NCBI GenBank assembly: GCA_964633955.1
Contig: CAZWIA010000045.1
Span: 1-5,051, forward strand
Source of the DNA: JAQBQQ01 sp964633955
Lineage (GTDB): Bacteria > Patescibacteriota > Gracilibacteria > Peribacterales > Peribacteraceae
DNA: 5,051 nucleotides
Direction of reading: 5' to 3'
Below the pieces are notes generated by a model. That model saw only the letters and a list, made by a program, of their open reading frames with translations, made no database searches and had not been told where the DNA came from. This document shows, piece by piece, positions 3,582 through 5,051 of this stretch (its first letter is position 1; the number at the start of each line of letters is the position of its first letter). Position numbers and translations under genes: made by a program.

Positions 3582-5051
3582 TCATTTCTTTCCAGCTTCG
3601 TTGTTTTTCTCCTCATGATAGTCCCCCTCCATGTTCACCTCCCAGAGGTTTCGCTTGTCCGTGCGGCCGGACACAATGTTATCCACCGCCAACATGGCGG
3701 TCAGCATGGAGTGGTCTTGGTTATTGTAGCGGTGCATGCCGTTCCGGCCGATCAGGAAGAGGTTTTGGATACCGTCCACAAATTCCTGGATCACCGGCAG
3801 CTCCGTGTACGTGCCAATGTACGCCGGGTACGCCTTCTTCATCCGCAGCACGCACGCGTCCAGCACGTCCTCCTTCCGGAGGAAGCCGATCTTCCCAAGC
3901 TCCGTAATGCCCAAGTCTATCATCTCCGGATCCGGCTTCACCCATAGGTCATCTCCCTCTCTCACAAAGTACTCCAGGCCGATCCAGACGGTATTCTCCC
4001 GGTCGGCCACCATGTACGGGCTCCAGTTGTTGAACACCTGCACACGCCCCACGCGCACATCCCCTTCCTGGATGTAGATCCAGTTATCCGGCACGCTTGT
4101 GGCAATCTGCTTCCCCTTCTCCTCCACGTGCAATTTACTGAGGAGAAGGCCGACCGTCATGAAATCTCGGTAGGAGAGCCCCTCCGCCACTCGCACCACG
4201 TCTGCCGGCACCGCCGGCGTCATCATGCCGATCAAGTGCTTCACCGGCATGGTGGAGAAGAAGTAGTCGCACAGGATCTCCTCCTTCTCCCCGCTATCCA
4301 CGTCCTCCACCGTCACGGATGTCACACGGTCAGCGGTCAAGCGGACGCCGGCCACCCGCTTGCGCATCCTCACTTCCCCGCCGCACGCCCGGATCCGCTC
4401 CGCCGCCGTCTCCCACATTTGGCCCGGGCCGTACTTGGGGTACCAGAAGCGCGTGATGAGACTTGTTTCCCGCTCCGCCTGAGCCTTCTTGAAGTCCGAG
4501 CTGAGGAGATCCTTCACCGCGTGGGTGACGGCCCGCTTGAGGGAGAGGCCCTTCACGCGCTGCGCGCCCCAATCCGCCCGGATCTGGCTGCACGGCACCC
4601 CCCAGACCTTCTCCGTGTAGGCCTCAAAGAAGGTGCGGTACAGCCGGTCGCCAAAGCGGTTCCTGTAGAACGCGTCTAAGTATGTCTCATCCCGGAGCGG
4701 GAAAATCTTGCGCTTGATGTAGGACATGCCGATCAGGAACGTGTTCCCAAGTCCCAGCCGCCGGGCCACCGTCAACGTGATGGCAATGGGATATGGGAAG
4801 AAGTGGCGGCGGTAGAAGATGCGGGAGAGCCGCGGCCGCTGCAGCATCACCAGATCCTCCGCCTGCGGGTCGGGTGCTGGACGTGTGACACGCATGATGG
4901 GAGAGGTGCGATCCGGGCTTTGAGAGTTGAGAGCTGAGACTTGAGACTTGAGCTTTGAGACTTGAGGAACCTTGTCACTCATGTCTCTCGTCTCATGTCT
5001 CATGTCTTCGCCCGTGACACCATCCGCCGGCGCACAATCCCGGCACAGGTA
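3582..5051 (-). CDS. UDP-galactopyranose mutase/protoporphyrinogen oxidase-like FAD oxidoreductase, 5' partial
   Basis: The frame is open from the right window edge (first codons read YLCRDCAPADGVTGED) to the TGA at 3584-3582; the first internal ATG is at 5003 and would give 473 residues. Numbered from that Met, family signatures are PRLSRIFYRRHFFPYPI (57-73), YTEKVWGVPCSQIRADWGAQ (129-148), YPKYGPGQMWE (188-198), the strand-turn FFSTMPV (248-254) and the C-terminal FAD contact IGRNGMHRYNNQDHS (418-432). The N-terminal GxGxxG FAD-binding segment, present in all relatives, is not in the window; because the frame stays open, it most likely lies beyond the edge and 5003 is not the true start. 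Residues 1-29 or so are translated heptamer repeat, followed by APDPQAEDLVML, which resembles the PDP...VML run of relatives. Relatives are often found in polysaccharide loci; the reaction here (ring contraction or another redox-neutral step) is not known. The acidic-basic tail HEEKNNEAGKK is non-conserved. Confidence 0.82.
   Translation of the reverse strand, partial: YLCRDCAPADGVTGEDMRHETRDMSDKVPQVSKLKSQVSALNSQSPDRTSPIMRVTRPAPDPQAEDLVMLQRPRLSRIFYRRHFFPYPIAITLTVARRLGLGNTFLIGMSYIKRKIFPLRDETYLDAFYRNRFGDRLYRTFFEAYTEKVWGVPCSQIRADWGAQRVKGLSLKRAVTHAVKDLLSSDFKKAQAERETSLITRFWYPKYGPGQMWETAAERIRACGGEVRMRKRVAGVRLTADRVTSVTVEDVDSGEKEEILCDYFFSTMPVKHLIGMMTPAVPADVVRVAEGLSYRDFMTVGLLLSKLHVEEKGKQIATSVPDNWIYIQEGDVRVGRVQVFNNWSPYMVADRENTVWIGLEYFVREGDDLWVKPDPEMIDLGITELGKIGFLRKEDVLDACVLRMKKAYPAYIGTYTELPVIQEFVDGIQNLFLIGRNGMHRYNNQDHSMLTAMLAVDNIVSGRTDKRNLWEVNMEGDYHEEKNNEAGKK
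4919..5009. repeat. 91-bp heptamer array with two inverted halves inside the flavoprotein frame
   Basis: Thirteen 7-bp units run in perfect 7-bp register. Seven units with consensus CTTGAGA occupy 4919-4967, one odd spacer unit (AACCTTG) follows at 4968-4974, and five units with consensus TGTCTCA occupy 4975-5009. Rotated, CTTGAGA is TGAGACT and the reverse complement of TGTCTCA is TGAGACA, so the two halves are inverted versions of nearly the same heptamer and could pair as a long imperfect hairpin. The coding strand has no stop in the array and reads through it as a Ser/Lys/Gln-rich stretch (SKLKSQVSALNSQS). Confidence 0.9.

Noticed and set aside
3355..3585. Small minus-strand frame starting MREKPPASRSSASL, and its internal ATG at 3450
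   Set aside because: It runs through the terminator-like element and then out of frame over the start of the GT2 gene; no motif and no ribosome binding site.
3582..5003. Flavoprotein as a natural, N-terminally truncated pseudogene beginning at 5003
   Set aside because: The same frame is open for 16 more codons to the window edge, so a normal N-terminal FAD-binding segment beyond the edge is the simpler explanation.

Overview
This is a GC-rich (by eye about 60 percent) bacterial window carrying part of a cell-envelope or exopolysaccharide sugar locus. Four protein genes are supported: a UDP-glucuronate 4-epimerase-like NAD-dependent sugar epimerase on the plus strand, and on the minus strand a UDP-galactopyranose-mutase-like FAD oxidoreductase (5' end beyond the right edge), a DPM1-type polyprenyl-phosphate sugar synthase (GT2) and an ArnT/PMT-like integral membrane glycosyltransferase (GT-C). 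The exact 100-base run of N at 1104-1203 marks a scaffold join, so this is probably a draft or metagenome-derived genome. Lineage cannot be fixed from the window; the invasion of genes by short tandem and palindromic repeats is reminiscent of some uncultivated phyla such as Omnitrophota, but that is only an impression.

Layout. 1-55: a CGCTCAC heptamer array running into the start codon of the epimerase. 55-1017: epimerase. 1018-1214: convergent intergenic region with a displaced copy of the epimerase tail, a widely dispersed short repeat, a perfect 30-bp palindrome and the assembly gap. 2513-1215 (minus): GT-C enzyme, containing a second heptamer array and an in-frame 24-bp palindromic tandem repeat. 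3442-2462 (minus): GT2 enzyme, overlapping the GT-C gene by up to 52 bp. 3443-3581: intergenic region with an AT-rich promoter-like stretch, a 16-bp dyad and a terminator-like element. 5051-3582 (minus): flavoprotein, whose reading frame contains a 91-bp heptamer array and stays open to the window edge.

How the genes fit together. The GT2 enzyme probably charges a polyprenyl phosphate with a sugar from a nucleotide donor, and the overlapping GT-C gene probably encodes the membrane enzyme that uses that lipid-linked sugar on the far side of the inner membrane, as in ArnC/ArnT-type pairs. The epimerase and the flavoprotein are both nucleotide-sugar-type enzymes expected in the same polysaccharide pathway, though their exact substrates cannot be read from the sequence.

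The most striking feature is not a gene but the repeats. Three separate 7-bp-period arrays (CGCTCAC, CCACTGA and CTTGAGA/TGTCTCA) occur in or against three of the four genes within 5 kb, together with two kinds of palindromic repeat and one dispersed repeat. Several of them are translated.
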